Shown: positions 43,270-52,894, counted from the first letter of the stretch. The stretch: 64,000 nucleotides of DNA from Alphaproteobacteria bacterium (GCA_002690045.1 NZDE01000010.1:1-64000); one strand, 5' to 3'. Notes: generated by a model not told the origin, from the sequence alone. A program made the numbers and translations.

Positions 43270-43902
43270 TTAATTGTTTTTTCTTAGTTCCGCGAGAAGA
43301 TATTCAACTTCACCTTGGCCTTTTTGGATGACGGCGGCGAAGTCAGAGCGTTGTGTTTGCCCCATGCTGATGCCTTCGACAATGATGTCAATTACGCGCA
43401 GGTCGCCATTGCGGTTGCGTACGCGCCAGTCTACGCGAACGTCTGGGCCTTTTTCGCCTTCAGGGGGCAGGATGGATGACGTAACGACAAAATCTTTTTT
43501 GCCGCGCTTTTGTGCGCCAATTACTTCAAATTCTTGGCCGTTATATTCGCTGAAACGGCGAGAGTATACATCAATAACCATTTTTTCGAATAGGCCTACA
43601 TATTCGGTTTTTTCTTTTTCAGAGGCTGACTTCCAATGGAGGCCGAGCGCGAAGCGCGCAATGGTCTTAATGTCAAAGCTTGTATCAAGCATCTTTTTAA
43701 AGCGTGCTTTTTTTTGCTCTGTTGTTAACTCTTTATTGCTAAGGAAAGACAAGCCGTCATTGGCCATTTCAGATATAAACGCCATCACTTGTTTTTCGTT
43801 CACTTCAGCTGCATATACGGCCTTTCCCTGTAGCGCGACAGGGAAAGCATAGCTTGAGGATAGAATAACGCCAAAAGCGATTGCGGTGAAAATTGACTTC
43901 AT
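43270..43902 (-). CDS. mlaC: MlaC-type phospholipid-binding periplasmic protein
   Basis: The shuttle of the Mla system that returns mislocalised phospholipid from the outer to the inner membrane. The 210-aa protein has a signal peptide (MKSIFTAIAFGVILSSSYAFPVALQ...). The Ttg2D/MlaC domain shows FKKMLDTSFDIKTIARFALGLHW, then YVGLFEKMVIDVYSRRF, and RVIDIIVEGISMGQTQRSDFAAVIQ. The gene is 45 bp downstream of mlaA. The inner-membrane MlaFEDB genes are not in the window. Confidence 0.9.
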   Translation of the reverse strand: MKSIFTAIAFGVILSSSYAFPVALQGKAVYAAEVNEKQVMAFISEMANDGLSFLSNKELTTEQKKARFKKMLDTSFDIKTIARFALGLHWKSASEKEKTEYVGLFEKMVIDVYSRRFSEYNGQEFEVIGAQKRGKKDFVVTSSILPPEGEKGPDVRVDWRVRNRNGDLRVIDIIVEGISMGQTQRSDFAAVIQKGQGEVEYLLAELRKNN

Positions 43903-43947
43903 TTTATTGGTGACCTGTAACCTTTATATCTCTATTGTTTTAGAAAA

Positions 43948-44742
43948 TTAATAATCATCATCATAATCAGGGATGTCTTGTAAAAAGGCATCGTTTTTCT
44001 TCTGATCCGCGACTAATGCCGCGCGGTTTTGTACATATACACTGCGCATGGTTGCATAATAATCAATCGCGCTCATTTTTAGTTCGGCAAGAACATCTAG
44101 CAGTTCTTCACGTGTTGATACAATTTGTGTGCCAGTGCGTGCCAATAGCCATTCTTCTTGTTCTGTATTCGTTAGCCACCAGTAAAGTGGATCCACTACC
44201 GTATCAACCATTTTGCCTGTATAATCACGGAAAGAACCTGGCCCCATTAGCGGCGCAACGACATAAGGGCCGTGTCCTACGCCCCAAACGGCGAGTGTTT
44301 GGCCAAAATCTTCTTCTTCATACTCAATACCTTCATAGCCAGCAACATCAAACAGACCACCAACACCGATAAGTGAATTGACCATAGCGCGAGTCATTAC
44401 TTTTAGGGCGCCATCAACATCACCTTGTAGTAATTCGTTCCCAAGAAGGACAGGGCTTTTTAGATTGCGTAATGCATTGCGTACGCCTTTGCGCGCTGGA
44501 GACGGCACAACAAAACGGTAGCCTTCAGCAATTGGCTTAAGGATAACGGCATCTGCTGCTTCGTTAAAGGCAAAAACAGCGCGGTTCATGTCTTCAAATG
44601 GGTCAGCAATGCCGCCCGTCATGGATTTATCTTGCGATGCACATGCAGAAAGCGCAATGACTGAAAAACCAAGTAAAATAGATTTTGTTACAAAGCGATG
44701 TGAACGACTTAAAATGCTTTTGATACCACCCAGAATAGCCAT
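43948..44742 (-). CDS. mlaA: MlaA (VacJ) outer-membrane lipoprotein
   Basis: The outer-membrane channel component that removes phospholipid from the outer leaflet and hands it to MlaC. The lipobox LSAC ends at Cys34 after a hydrophobic signal. ADPFEDMNRAVFAFNEAADAVILKPIAEGYRFVVP, then RNLKSPVLLGNELLQGD and FGQTLAVWGVGHGPYVVAPLMGP, are VacJ hallmarks. At 264 aa it is typical, with an acidic DYDDDY end. A 9-bp inverted repeat lies about 95 bp upstream. mlaC follows in the same direction. Confidence 0.93.
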   Translation of the reverse strand: MAILGGIKSILSRSHRFVTKSILLGFSVIALSACASQDKSMTGGIADPFEDMNRAVFAFNEAADAVILKPIAEGYRFVVPSPARKGVRNALRNLKSPVLLGNELLQGDVDGALKVMTRAMVNSLIGVGGLFDVAGYEGIEYEEEDFGQTLAVWGVGHGPYVVAPLMGPGSFRDYTGKMVDTVVDPLYWWLTNTEQEEWLLARTGTQIVSTREELLDVLAELKMSAIDYYATMRSVYVQNRAALVADQKKNDAFLQDIPDYDDDY

Positions 44743-44837
44743 AGATTTACCCTTACTCGATCCTACTACCTATAATTTAAAACGAATCTCATCCTCGATC
44801 CGCGGTTAATACGATAATATATCTAGTTTCTTACTGA

Positions 44838-44867
44838 AAGGTTACTAAATACAAATTAAGTAACCTT
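44838..44867. repeat. 9-bp inverted repeat upstream of mlaA
   Basis: AAGGTTACT and AGTAACCTT are perfect arms 12 bp apart, between lptG and mlaA. No T run follows on either strand, so a terminator is unlikely. It may be an operator for mlaA or an mRNA hairpin in its leader. The rest of 44743-44952 shows nothing further. Confidence 0.5.
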
Positions 44868-44952
44868 GCACAAGATTTATCGGAAACATCGCGGGGATAG
44901 AGCTTCAAGCAGTATTATTTAGTGTGAAAATAGGCTTGGGTCAAGAGGTGTT

Positions 44953-46050
44953 TTAGCCATCTTCTAATGTAAATAACGCGCTAGCGCCAAGCAGCAAAGT
45001 AATCAAGGCAGGGGACCATGCCGCAAGCGCAACGGGAATTTGCTGTGAGATACCAAGTGCTTTGAGGAAGCTTGCCCCGAGGAAGATAACAAATCCAAGG
45101 AATATGCCTGATAAAATAAGGGCTGATGTGTTGCTGCTACGTTGCGGACGAAGCGAAACAACGGCAGCCAATAATACCATTGCGGCAAAGAGAATCGGCA
45201 TGGCCAGTAAGTTTTGTAAATGGATACGCATTTTTGTGCTGTCGAATCCGGCCGTTTCCAATGTGTGTATAAAGCCGGGTAGTTTCCAAAATGAAATGGT
45301 TTCGGGGGATGAAAATGTCTCTTCAATATCTTCGCGCGTTAAATCGGTTGGAATGATGTAGTCCTCAACTGGAAGCGCGGGGCTGTTGCCTGTGTTTAGG
45401 GTTGCGGATTTAAATGCCCATTGGTTTCTTTCCAAAATGGCTTGCGCAGCATCTATTCGACGCATGAAACTGTCTTCATTGTTAAAATAAAGGGCAATAA
45501 CGTTGTTTAGCTCCCAATTGGCGCGATTGATTTTTTCGGCGTGGATGATGATATAACCTTCGCCATCTTCTTGATTCTTTTGTTTAAGCCAAAGCCCGCC
45601 TTCAAAAAGGGCGATTAGGTTCTTTTGATGACTCAAATTTTGGGTCTCGAGCTGTTCGTAGCGCCCTAATAAAGCGGCGCTAAGCGGGTTGATCGCTGTA
45701 ATTTGGAGTATGCCAAATAGTAACGCTGTGGCAATTAAGGGCGTAAGAAACTGCCATGCAGATAGGCCCGCAGCACGCAGAATAACTAACTCGCTGCGTT
45801 TGGAGAGATCCCAAAATGTATAGATTGCCCCGAATAATATAACGAATGGCATGGTAATCTGCCCAATTTCTGGGAGTTTGAGTAGTGCCATGTGCAATAC
45901 CATTGATAATGACACATCATCAAATTTACTGGCGCGGCGGATAAGCTCGACGGTATCGAATAAATATATGATGCTCAAAAAGACGAGTAAAAGGCCAAGG
46001 CAGTTTTTCGTGTATTTGCGGGCAAGATAAAGGTTTAGCGTGTTAATCAT
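44953..46050 (-). CDS. lptG: LPS export permease LptG
   Basis: One of the two permeases of the LptBFGC complex that extracts lipopolysaccharide from the inner membrane. The 365-aa protein has the YjgP/YjgQ layout: LYLARKYTKNCLGLLLVFLSIIYLFDTVELIRR at the N-terminus, TM segments about 55-120, a periplasmic beta-jellyroll (about 130-270), and C-terminal TMs (LLAMPILFAAMVLLAAVVSLRPQR). Its start overlaps the lptF stop by 4 bp (ATGA), showing tight translational coupling. Confidence 0.93.
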   Translation of the reverse strand: MINTLNLYLARKYTKNCLGLLLVFLSIIYLFDTVELIRRASKFDDVSLSMVLHMALLKLPEIGQITMPFVILFGAIYTFWDLSKRSELVILRAAGLSAWQFLTPLIATALLFGILQITAINPLSAALLGRYEQLETQNLSHQKNLIALFEGGLWLKQKNQEDGEGYIIIHAEKINRANWELNNVIALYFNNEDSFMRRIDAAQAILERNQWAFKSATLNTGNSPALPVEDYIIPTDLTREDIEETFSSPETISFWKLPGFIHTLETAGFDSTKMRIHLQNLLAMPILFAAMVLLAAVVSLRPQRSSNTSALILSGIFLGFVIFLGASFLKALGISQQIPVALAAWSPALITLLLGASALFTLEDG

Positions 46051-47195
46051 GCGTGTGCCCCCTGATGCCGTGGGCGTGAGGATTGTCTTAATATATGACT
46101 GCGTAAACCTTCACCAAAGCGGCTGATGATAAATAAGCCAAAGCACAATGGTATAAGCGTGATGCCGTAGAGTAAGACAATGCCAAAATTGTTATCCTTG
46201 GCTATGTTGAAAAAGACCAAATATAGGCTCTGTAATATGATGACGCTTAAGGCGGCGCTGACCACGCGCTTGCCCATGCCGCGGCGACTCACAGGGCCAA
46301 GCAATAAGGCGCAAAGTGCAATTAGCGTAAAGCATGGCGCTAAAAGTGGGCTGATAATGCGGCGGTGTGCTTCAACCATGAATTCGCGTTTGTGGCGTAA
46401 ATCATCCCGGTCTGATAAATCAGGGTTTAATAATTCTATAAATGTACGCTCGTCCGGCTCAATCCAGCGGTCATTGACGGTGCCGTTATCGTTCGGAATG
46501 TCGATGCTATAGCGTTCAAACCCTAGCTTGTTCATGGCTTTGCTATTGGGGTTGACGCTTTGCTGTATGCCATTAAATACAAGGACCTGCTGCCCAGTGC
46601 CCGTGGAAACAATCATTCCAGTTTTTGCGATAATGGTCGATGCGGGTTCGGCTTTGTTTCGTTCATCATGGATGATAATACCGCTCATGCTGCCATCTTC
46701 ATTGCGTTGACGAATGTAAATCGTAATTCCTTTGGCGACGGAGTTAAATACGCCTTCGCGGAACAATAATGTTGAATATTCGGCCTTAACGTCTTTACGC
46801 AGGCGCTGCATTTTAGCGAGGGCGGTAGGCCCTGCCCATGTGGTCATGACCATGAGCAAGACGGATGTGAGTAAAGAAAGAATAATTGCGGGGCGCGCAA
46901 TACGTCCTGGTGAGAATCCTAATGAACGCATAACGACAAGCTCGCTATCACTTGTCATGCGATTATAAAGGAACAGCACAGCGACGGATAAAGCAATAGG
47001 GATGATGATTTCAAAGAATCGCGGTAGGGCCAGTAAAATAAGCTGTAGGAATATGCCGCCAGAAGCGCCTGATTCAATGATTAACTCCAGAAATTTAAGG
47101 GACTGCGATAGGAATATCACACCCGTTAATGTCAGTGTGACAATAATGGTGATTCCTAAAAGCTGCCAAAATAAATATCTGTTCAGAATGCTCAT
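46047..47195 (-). CDS. lptF: LPS export permease LptF
   Basis: The partner permease of LptG. The 382-aa protein starts LNRYLFWQLLGITIIVTLTLTGVIFLSQSLKFLELI, with TM2-TM3 containing LALPRFFEIIIPIALSVAVLF and RMTSDSELVVMRSLGFSPGRIARP, the conserved cytoplasmic coupling loop contacting LptB. A periplasmic jellyroll and C-terminal TMs (RRIISPLLAPCFTLIALCALLLGPVSRRG) follow. It is the first gene of lptFG and is divergent from pepA. This pepA-lptF-lptG neighbourhood is conserved in many Proteobacteria. Confidence 0.93.
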   Translation of the reverse strand: MSILNRYLFWQLLGITIIVTLTLTGVIFLSQSLKFLELIIESGASGGIFLQLILLALPRFFEIIIPIALSVAVLFLYNRMTSDSELVVMRSLGFSPGRIARPAIILSLLTSVLLMVMTTWAGPTALAKMQRLRKDVKAEYSTLLFREGVFNSVAKGITIYIRQRNEDGSMSGIIIHDERNKAEPASTIIAKTGMIVSTGTGQQVLVFNGIQQSVNPNSKAMNKLGFERYSIDIPNDNGTVNDRWIEPDERTFIELLNPDLSDRDDLRHKREFMVEAHRRIISPLLAPCFTLIALCALLLGPVSRRGMGKRVVSAALSVIILQSLYLVFFNIAKDNNFGIVLLYGITLIPLCFGLFIISRFGEGLRSHILRQSSRPRHQGAHA

Positions 47196-47263
47196 GCGCT
47201 TTTTATGAACAAAAACGGCCGTGAATTCAAGTGAATTATCTTATCCTTTATATGGCACAGCCC

Positions 47264-47291
47264 TTGCGCATTGATGGGCATTGCGTATAAT
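47264..47291 (+). promoter_or_regulatory. Candidate pepA promoter
   Basis: A perfect TATAAT -10 (47286-47291) is preceded after 16 nt by TTGCGC (47264-47269, three of six). It lies about 40 bp upstream of the pepA ATG, in the lptF/pepA divergent region. Confidence 0.5.
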
Positions 47292-47330
47292 CAGGATCAT
47301 AAATTTAGTGACATAATTTGAGGATCAAAC

Positions 47331-48839
47331 ATGAAGATTTCATTCTTTAATGAATTAAACGAAGCAACTGATACATTAGTATTCCCATTGTTTAAGGGGC
47401 AGGCAATTAAAGACGCGCTTGCGGATCTTGATACAAAAACAGATGGGCTTATCGCTACGCATTATGAAGAGAACAAGCAATTCAAATGTAAATTAGGTGA
47501 TGTTTTGGTCGTGCGTTTGCCGAAATCTACTGGACATCGCTATGCCGTTTTGCTCGGCCTAGGTGAAGATGAAAAAATGTCACGTGATGGCGCCGAAACA
47601 GCGGGTGGAAAGCTTTATAAGACACTGAAGCATTTAGGCGCTGAGCATATCGGCGTGATGATGGAGCAGGGGCTTAACGATAGCGATTTGCCAATGGATG
47701 CGCTTATCGCACATTTGGCCATGGGCGTGAATTTATCTGCTTATGAATTTGATAAATACAAAGACAAGCGCGATGCGGATGAAGACGAGAAGGGCGTTGA
47801 GGCCATTGATTTTATTTCTTCGCAGGCGGAATCGGCAAGCAATGCGTATATCGTGCTTGATGCCATGGCGCAGGGCGTGTTCTTTGCGCGTGACTTGGTT
47901 AATGAGCCACCAAATGTTTTGTACCCTGAAAGCTACGCCGAAATGGTCAAGGAAAAGCTGAAGCCATTAGGCGTGCAGGTTGAAGTCCTTGACGATAAGA
48001 AAATGGTTAAAATGGGCATGGGCGCATTAATGGCGGTTGGGCAAGGCTCTGCGCGTCCAGCACGCATGGTTATTATGCGCTGGAATGGTGGTTCGCCTGA
48101 CCAGAAACCATTAGGCTTTGTTGGTAAGGGCGTGACCTTTGATACAGGCGGTATTTCGATTAAGCCTGCCGCGCAGATGGATTTGATGAAAATGGATATG
48201 GGCGGCTCTGCCGCTGTATGTGGTTTGATGTATTCATTGGCGCTGCGCAATGCACCGGTTAATGTGGTCGGCGCGATTGGCTTGGTTGAAAACATGCCAT
48301 CTGATAATGCCTATCGTCCGGCGGATATTGTAAAGGCCTATAACGGTAAAACGATTGAAATTCTTAATACGGATGCAGAAGGCCGTTTGGTGCTTTGTGA
48401 CACGTTGGCTTATGTGCAAGAACAGCACGACCCTGAAATTGTCATCGACCTTGCAACATTGACGGGCGCGATTATGGTGGCGCTGGGCACAGAATATACG
48501 GGCGTCTTCTGTAATAATGATGAGCTCTGGGCGAAGATGGATGCATCTGGTAAGCATAGCGGTGAAAAGCTATGGCGTATGCCGCTTGGCGATAATTTTA
48601 GTGAAGAAATGAAGAGTAAAGTCGCGGATTACCGTAACCTTGGTACGGTTGCCCGTTATGGCGGCGCATCTACGGCGGCGGCTTTCCTTGAATTCTTTAT
48701 TGATAAAGATCGTCCTTGGGCACATATGGATATTGCGGGTACAGCATGGGCACATAAAGACAAGCCAACTGGCCCGATGGGCGGTACAGGCGCAGGCGTA
48801 CGTGCGCTTCACCAGTTAATTGTCGATCATTACGAATAA
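47331..48839 (+). CDS. pepA: Leucyl aminopeptidase, M17 family
   Basis: A cytoplasmic, hexameric, two-metal aminopeptidase that releases N-terminal residues. In some bacteria it also binds DNA as a recombination and gene regulator. The 502-aa protein has a divergent N-terminal domain and a catalytic C-terminal domain: GFVGKGVTFDTGGISIKP (Lys and Asp metal ligands), MDMGGSAAV and the family signature NTDAEGRL. The ATG at 47331 is preceded by TTGAGGAT. holC follows after 18 bp. Confidence 0.96.
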   Translation: MKISFFNELNEATDTLVFPLFKGQAIKDALADLDTKTDGLIATHYEENKQFKCKLGDVLVVRLPKSTGHRYAVLLGLGEDEKMSRDGAETAGGKLYKTLKHLGAEHIGVMMEQGLNDSDLPMDALIAHLAMGVNLSAYEFDKYKDKRDADEDEKGVEAIDFISSQAESASNAYIVLDAMAQGVFFARDLVNEPPNVLYPESYAEMVKEKLKPLGVQVEVLDDKKMVKMGMGALMAVGQGSARPARMVIMRWNGGSPDQKPLGFVGKGVTFDTGGISIKPAAQMDLMKMDMGGSAAVCGLMYSLALRNAPVNVVGAIGLVENMPSDNAYRPADIVKAYNGKTIEILNTDAEGRLVLCDTLAYVQEQHDPEIVIDLATLTGAIMVALGTEYTGVFCNNDELWAKMDASGKHSGEKLWRMPLGDNFSEEMKSKVADYRNLGTVARYGGASTAAAFLEFFIDKDRPWAHMDIAGTAWAHKDKPTGPMGGTGAGVRALHQLIVDHYE

Positions 48840-48857
48840 GCGGGCAGTATCCATACA

Positions 48858-49310
48858 ATGAGTGAGGTTCGGTTTTATCATTTACAGCAGCAAAGCCTTT
48901 ATCAGGCTTTGCCTTTGCTTGTGCGCAAGGCGCTCGATAATGGTAAGCGGATTGTTATTCGTGTCAGTGATGCGGCGATGATTGCGCCGTTAAGTGATGC
49001 GCTTTGGAGCTATCGGGATGATGGCTTTATTCCGCATGGTGCGAGCGGCGATGATCTTTCCCCTGCTGATCAACCCGTATTTATTACAGCAGATAATGAT
49101 AATGCAAATGGGGCCGATATGTTGATTCTAGCCAGTGGCTCTGATAACGCGAAGATTGGCGATTTTGCACTATGCTGTGAGGTTTTTGACGGGCGTAACG
49201 TGGATGAAGTGCAGGAAGCTCGCAAACGGTGGAAGGCCTATAAAGACGCAGGGCATGACATTACCTATTGGCAGCAGACCGAACGCGGCGGCTGGGAACA
49301 GAAGGCGTAA
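48858..49310 (+). CDS. holC: DNA polymerase III chi subunit
   Basis: Chi links the clamp loader to single-stranded DNA-binding protein at the replication fork. The 150-aa protein has the family start RFYHLQQQSLYQALPLLVRKAL, the ADQPVFIT strand, and the closing RWKAYKDAGHDITYWQQTERGGWEQ. The family and its position directly after pepA are conserved across Proteobacteria. It is co-transcribed with pepA, and asnB starts 8 bp after its stop. Confidence 0.93.
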   Translation: MSEVRFYHLQQQSLYQALPLLVRKALDNGKRIVIRVSDAAMIAPLSDALWSYRDDGFIPHGASGDDLSPADQPVFITADNDNANGADMLILASGSDNAKIGDFALCCEVFDGRNVDEVQEARKRWKAYKDAGHDITYWQQTERGGWEQKA

Positions 49311-49318
49311 GGTTTGGT

Positions 49319-51253
49319 ATGTGCGGTTTAGCAGGGGTAATGGCGCTGGGACGCGCCGCGTCAGATCATCATGATTTAACATCTTTACTCGAAGCGATGA
49401 GCGGTAAGATACAGCATCGTGGCCCTGATTCTTCTGGGGTATGGCAAGACCATAATGTGCCGCTTGCTTTGGGGCATCGGCGTTTGTCGATTGTTGATTT
49501 GTCCGAACTAGGGCATCAACCGATGGCCTCAGCGGATGGGCGATATATGATTGCCTATAATGGTGAAATTTATAATTTCCTTTCCTTGCGCCGTACACTT
49601 GAGGATGCCGGACACCGTTTCAAAGGGCATTCAGATACCGAAGTGTTGCTTGCGGCCATTTCGCATTGGGGGATTAATACGGCGCTTCAGAAAATTAATG
49701 GTATGTTTGCCATTGCGCTATGGGACGTACAAGCCAAAGAGTTACATCTTATTCGTGACCGCTTTGGTAAAAAGCCCCTATATGTCGGTTGGGCTGGCGG
49801 AGATTTCATTTTTGCGTCTGAACTAAAGGCGTTTTCGGCGCATCCTGAATTTTCAAAGACGAAATCAATCAATAAAAATGCTTTGGCGCAGTTTATGCGG
49901 TTTTCTTATGTACCTGCGCCGTATTCCATTTTTGACAATGTTTGGACACTGCCGGCAGGGCACCGCCTGACCTTAAAATATGATGCGCAGCTTTATGGCG
50001 CTGATTTGCAAAAGATGTTTGAGGTGTATTTTCACGCCGGTCAAGTGATAGAGGAATGCCGTCAGCATGGCTCTTTTCTAGAAGATGATATTGAAATCGC
50101 GCTGCAAGATTTAGATGCAGTCATGAATAAAGCTGTTGAACGGCGGATGATTTCTGATGTGCCGCTTGGCGCGTTTCTATCAGGGGGGATCGATTCCACG
50201 TTAGTTGTGGCGATGATGCAGGAACAAAGCTCTGCCCCGATAAAAACATTCTCGATTGGTTTTCATGAGCCCGCTTATAATGAAGCTGAACATGCCAAAG
50301 CCATTGCCATGCATTTGGGGACAGATCATCATGAATTTTATGTAGGCAGTGATGATGTTAAAGATTGCCTGAACCTTATGGCGGATATGTATGATGAACC
50401 GTTCGCTGATGCGTCACAGATTCCGACCTATATGGTTGCGAAGGCGGCGCGTGAGCATGTAACCGTGGTGCTAACTGGTGATGGCGGTGATGAAATGTTT
50501 GCGGGCTATAAGCGCCACTATGATGCGGCTGCCGTGTGGCGCAAAATGCGTTTATTGCCAAGGCCGCTACGACAGGTGATGGCGAAAATTTTGCGCGTGA
50601 CGCTGCCATCAGCGTTAAAAAACAAGCATGGGCGCATCAATCGTTTGCTTGAAGTTATGGATAGCGAAGATACGCTTGATTTTTATAACCGTATCGCGGG
50701 GCAGTGGCATGATGCAGAAAATCTGGTGCGTGGGGCAAGCTATGTGCCGCGCTTATTGGATAAAACGCAATATGCATGTAATGGCCTCAATACAGACGAA
50801 TCTTTTGTCTATTGGGATGTTTTATCACACTTGCCTGACCGTATGATGGTTAAGGTAGACCGCGCGACGATGGCTTGCGCCATGGAAAGCCGCGCACCGT
50901 TTATGGATGTGAATGTCTTTAAACAGGCTTGGGCTATGCCGCTTTCTTATAAAGTACGCGGCGGGCAGGGTAAATATATTGTGCGCCGCTTATTGGAAAA
51001 ATATGTACCGAAGGCGCTGTTTGATCGCCCAAAGCAAGGCTTCACACCGCCGCTTAATACATGGCTCTGTACAGATTTACGTGATTGGGTTGAAGGATTA
51101 ATCGCGGATCAACATAGCGCCGTGAATACATATTTTGATATGCCACGCATAGCAGCCGCATGGCAGCGCTGTTTACAGGGTTCAGAAGCGGATACGCTTC
51201 GCATATGGAATTATATGATGTTTGCGCTTTGGTATAAGCGCTGGATGCGCTAA
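49319..51253 (+). CDS. asnB: Asparagine synthetase (glutamine-hydrolysing)
   Basis: A 644-aa two-domain enzyme. The start MCGLAG places the nucleophile Cys2 immediately after the initiator Met, which fixes the start at 49319. The N-terminal glutaminase has HRGPDSSG, YNGEIYNF and HSDTE. The synthetase domain has the PP-loop FLSGGIDSTLV (about 280-290) and LTGDGGDEMFAGY. The inserted acidic segment around 240-260 and the length are those of the asparagine synthetase or amidotransferase type often found in polysaccharide loci, so a role other than free asparagine synthesis is possible. AAGG lies 8 nt before the start. Confidence 0.92.
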   Translation: MCGLAGVMALGRAASDHHDLTSLLEAMSGKIQHRGPDSSGVWQDHNVPLALGHRRLSIVDLSELGHQPMASADGRYMIAYNGEIYNFLSLRRTLEDAGHRFKGHSDTEVLLAAISHWGINTALQKINGMFAIALWDVQAKELHLIRDRFGKKPLYVGWAGGDFIFASELKAFSAHPEFSKTKSINKNALAQFMRFSYVPAPYSIFDNVWTLPAGHRLTLKYDAQLYGADLQKMFEVYFHAGQVIEECRQHGSFLEDDIEIALQDLDAVMNKAVERRMISDVPLGAFLSGGIDSTLVVAMMQEQSSAPIKTFSIGFHEPAYNEAEHAKAIAMHLGTDHHEFYVGSDDVKDCLNLMADMYDEPFADASQIPTYMVAKAAREHVTVVLTGDGGDEMFAGYKRHYDAAAVWRKMRLLPRPLRQVMAKILRVTLPSALKNKHGRINRLLEVMDSEDTLDFYNRIAGQWHDAENLVRGASYVPRLLDKTQYACNGLNTDESFVYWDVLSHLPDRMMVKVDRATMACAMESRAPFMDVNVFKQAWAMPLSYKVRGGQGKYIVRRLLEKYVPKALFDRPKQGFTPPLNTWLCTDLRDWVEGLIADQHSAVNTYFDMPRIAAAWQRCLQGSEADTLRIWNYMMFALWYKRWMR

Positions 51254-51298
51254 GATATATCTCTTGAAGAAACATATTTTGGGAATATTTATCACTAA

Positions 51299-52507
51299 AT
51301 GGTACTTTTAGACAAATTAGAACAAAACCCAGTATGGCAGAAGGCACGATCATCATATATTGTCGTGTTGACGCTTTTAATTATGGGGTTTTTATCCCTT
51401 AGAGATGGTCATGAAACGCTGCATGTCCTTTTGCAAGTGCTTAGTGATGCATATATTGCCGTTAGCGTTTTTGTCGCATTCACATTCGCGGTGTTTTATA
51501 CCTTGGAAGCGGGCTTAAAGCTTGATACCAAAAGCCTATTAAAAAAATATCAGCATATACAAGTCCCTATAGCTGCTGTGTTAGGCTCTTTACCGGGCTG
51601 CGGCGGGGCGATTATTGTAGTGACGCAATATGTGCGCGGGCGTATTTCATTCGGTAGTGTTGTTGCGGTATTAACGGCAACCATGGGCGACGCCGCGTTT
51701 TTGTTGTTGGCGCAGGCACCAAAGACTGGGCTTCTTGTAATGGGCCTTGGCATCGTGGTGGGCTCGATTAGTGGTTATATTATTGACATGATCCACGGGC
51801 AGAATTATTTGCGCCCAGATAAAGGCGAAGTAGAAGACGCGAAAGCACTGGATGAAAATGGCCTGAATCCATTAAGGGTTAATATTTTTGATGGTTTGTG
51901 GTTGTTGATAATTGTGCCGGGCTTTGCCTTTGGTTTGTTATCTGCTTTTCAGGTTGAAACAGTTTTTAATATTCCGGCTGACGTTTACGAGACTTTCTTA
52001 TTGTATTTTGGCGCATTTGGTGGGCTTTTGGCGGGCGCCATGTGGGTTTACGCATCCGTATTTCGTGTGCATACAAAGGGCGAAATATACGGTATTTCCC
52101 ACAATATTCACATTAGTAGTGAAAAGGACCTCCCTGTTCACCGCGTCATTCAGGACACAAATTTCGTGACGACGTGGGTTGTGTTAGCCTTTTTCGTGTT
52201 TGAAATGACGGTGCATGTCTTTGCGATTGATTTGGCGGTGTTATTCTCAGGTGTGCATGTGTTTTTGCCGCTAATCGCCATCCTAATTGGCTTTATACCG
52301 GGCTGCGGCCCACAAATTCTGGTTACAGCAACATATTTAAGCGGGGCTATCCCGCTATCAGCGCAGTTGGGTAATGCCATTAGTAATGATGGCGATGCTT
52401 TATTCCCCGCGATTGCGCTGGCGCCAAAGGCAGCTGTGGTTGCGACAATCTATTCGGGAATACCCGCATTTATTGTTGCTTATGGATATATGTGGTTTTT
52501 TGAATAG
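51299..52507 (+). CDS. Putative 10-TM heavy-metal exporter (ArsP_2-like)
   Basis: A 402-aa inner-membrane protein with about ten hydrophobic segments in two repeated halves. Each half carries the same signature: LGSLPGCGGAIIVVTQYVRG and IGFIPGCGPQILVTATYLSG. A TMGDAAFLLLA or SNDGDALFPAIA motif follows each. This is the duplicated pattern of ArsP_2, putative 10-TM metal exporters, some called putative manganese transporters. The metal is unknown. The central loop (about 275-285) contains His and Asp residues. No metal-responsive regulator gene is near it. Confidence 0.8.
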   Translation: MVLLDKLEQNPVWQKARSSYIVVLTLLIMGFLSLRDGHETLHVLLQVLSDAYIAVSVFVAFTFAVFYTLEAGLKLDTKSLLKKYQHIQVPIAAVLGSLPGCGGAIIVVTQYVRGRISFGSVVAVLTATMGDAAFLLLAQAPKTGLLVMGLGIVVGSISGYIIDMIHGQNYLRPDKGEVEDAKALDENGLNPLRVNIFDGLWLLIIVPGFAFGLLSAFQVETVFNIPADVYETFLLYFGAFGGLLAGAMWVYASVFRVHTKGEIYGISHNIHISSEKDLPVHRVIQDTNFVTTWVVLAFFVFEMTVHVFAIDLAVLFSGVHVFLPLIAILIGFIPGCGPQILVTATYLSGAIPLSAQLGNAISNDGDALFPAIALAPKAAVVATIYSGIPAFIVAYGYMWFFE

Positions 52508-52573
52508 TAGTTCTTGAAACTTGCGAAATAAAAATCATACTTAATATAGACGTGTATGTGAAAGGATCTAAAT

Positions 52574-52894
52574 ATGTCGAGTTTAAAAGTTACAGATGCT
52601 TCTTTTGATAAAGAGGTTCTAAAAGCAGATGGTTTGGTTGTTGTTGATTTTTGGGCAGAGTGGTGTCAACCATGTCAGGCGATGTCCCCGCTTATTGACG
52701 AAGTTGCGGAAACAATGGCCGACAAATTCAAAATTGTAAAAGTTAATATCGAAGACAGCCCAGAGGCGCCGACAAAATACAGCGTACGTGGCATCCCAAC
52801 ATTAATGGTCTTCAAAGACGGCCAAGTTGTTGATACGCGCGTTGGTGGCATGAACAAAGATCAGCTTAATGACTGGCTCGGCGGCATTGCTTAA
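52574..52894 (+). CDS. trxA: Thioredoxin
   Basis: A 106-aa cytoplasmic thioredoxin with no signal peptide. The fold order is standard: VVVDFWAEWCQPCQAMSPLIDEVA (active site at about 32-36), VNIEDSPEAPTKYSVRGIPTLMVFKDG (cis-Pro), GGMNKDQLNDWL. The active site reads WCQPC instead of the near-universal WCGPC, which would alter the redox potential or partner choice; otherwise it is typical. AAAGGA precedes the ATG. A terminator follows at 52967. Confidence 0.93.
   Translation: MSSLKVTDASFDKEVLKADGLVVVDFWAEWCQPCQAMSPLIDEVAETMADKFKIVKVNIEDSPEAPTKYSVRGIPTLMVFKDGQVVDTRVGGMNKDQLNDWLGGIA

Noticed and set aside
43274-43852. 192-codon plus-strand frame opposite mlaC
   Set aside because: It mirrors the MlaC coding frame, is Ser/Arg-rich and has no initiation signal.
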